A DNA stretch of 23,981 bases. Source: DRQF01 sp964559135. GTDB taxonomy: Bacteria; Planctomycetota; GCA-002687715; DRQF01. The stretch covers positions 1 through 23,981 of the forward strand of contig CAZLGG010000059.1 of assembly GCA_964559135.1 (NCBI GenBank), in the 5' to 3' direction. Below, in pieces: positions 23,951 through 23,981 of this stretch. Positions within the stretch are counted from its first letter, which is position 1, and every line of letters begins with the position of its first letter. The notes beneath the pieces are model-generated. The model worked only from the letters and a program-made list of their open reading frames with translations, was not told the origin of the DNA and did not search any database. Both the position numbers and the translations under genes were made by a program.

Positions 23951-23981
23951 CTCGGGAGCCGTCGACACCGGCGGAGCCCCC

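Overview
The window is a GC-rich chromosomal segment (roughly two-thirds G+C by eye) from a bacterium with a Gram-negative-style envelope. It carries an export-type hopanoid transporter, a Tat-dependent amidase, a probable lipoprotein and several other exported proteins. There are no insertion sequences, integrases, phage genes or CRISPR arrays. The HpnCDE squalene route, a large carboxypeptidase-regulatory-like repeat protein, exported proteins of unknown family and mostly weak Shine-Dalgarno sequences fit Planctomycetota or a nearby phylum. That placement is an inference with moderate to low confidence.

The left two-thirds (1-12903) is an isoprenoid/hopanoid locus. It runs: the C-terminal part of an HpnN-like RND transporter (+); a Tat-signal amidase (-); an hpnC-hpnD-hpnE operon (+) with ATGA overlaps at both junctions; squalene-hopene cyclase and an HpnG-type phosphorylase (-); then ispH and dxs (+), the last and first enzymes of the MEP pathway. 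Together these could make isopentenyl precursors (with MEP enzymes encoded elsewhere), join two FPP into squalene, cyclise squalene to hopene, trim the adenosyl-hopane side chain and move hopanoids to the outer membrane. The shc-ispH divergent region holds a strong hairpin in the shc leader and a 25-codon ORF that overlaps the ispH start.

The middle (12905-19254) encodes three exported proteins of uncertain role. They are an 867-residue protein of about eight carboxypeptidase-regulatory-like beta-sandwich repeats (-), a 661-residue probable lipoprotein with a ZU5-like N-terminal module and a repetitive C-terminal half (-), and a divergent 506-residue secreted protein built of three copies of a ~140-residue unit that I cannot match to a named family (+).

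The right part (19340-23928) is housekeeping: a three-gene proton-translocating transhydrogenase operon (pntAA-pntAB-pntB), a convergent two-TM potassium channel with RCK domain, tRNA-Leu(UAG) directly upstream of that channel gene, and a group I truncated haemoglobin. Convergent genes are packed tail to tail with 1-17 bp gaps. I see no defence system or obviously new machine; the best leads are the ispH leader ORF, the shc leader hairpin, the amidase inside the hopanoid cluster, the unusual Dxs active-site motifs and the triple-repeat secreted protein.
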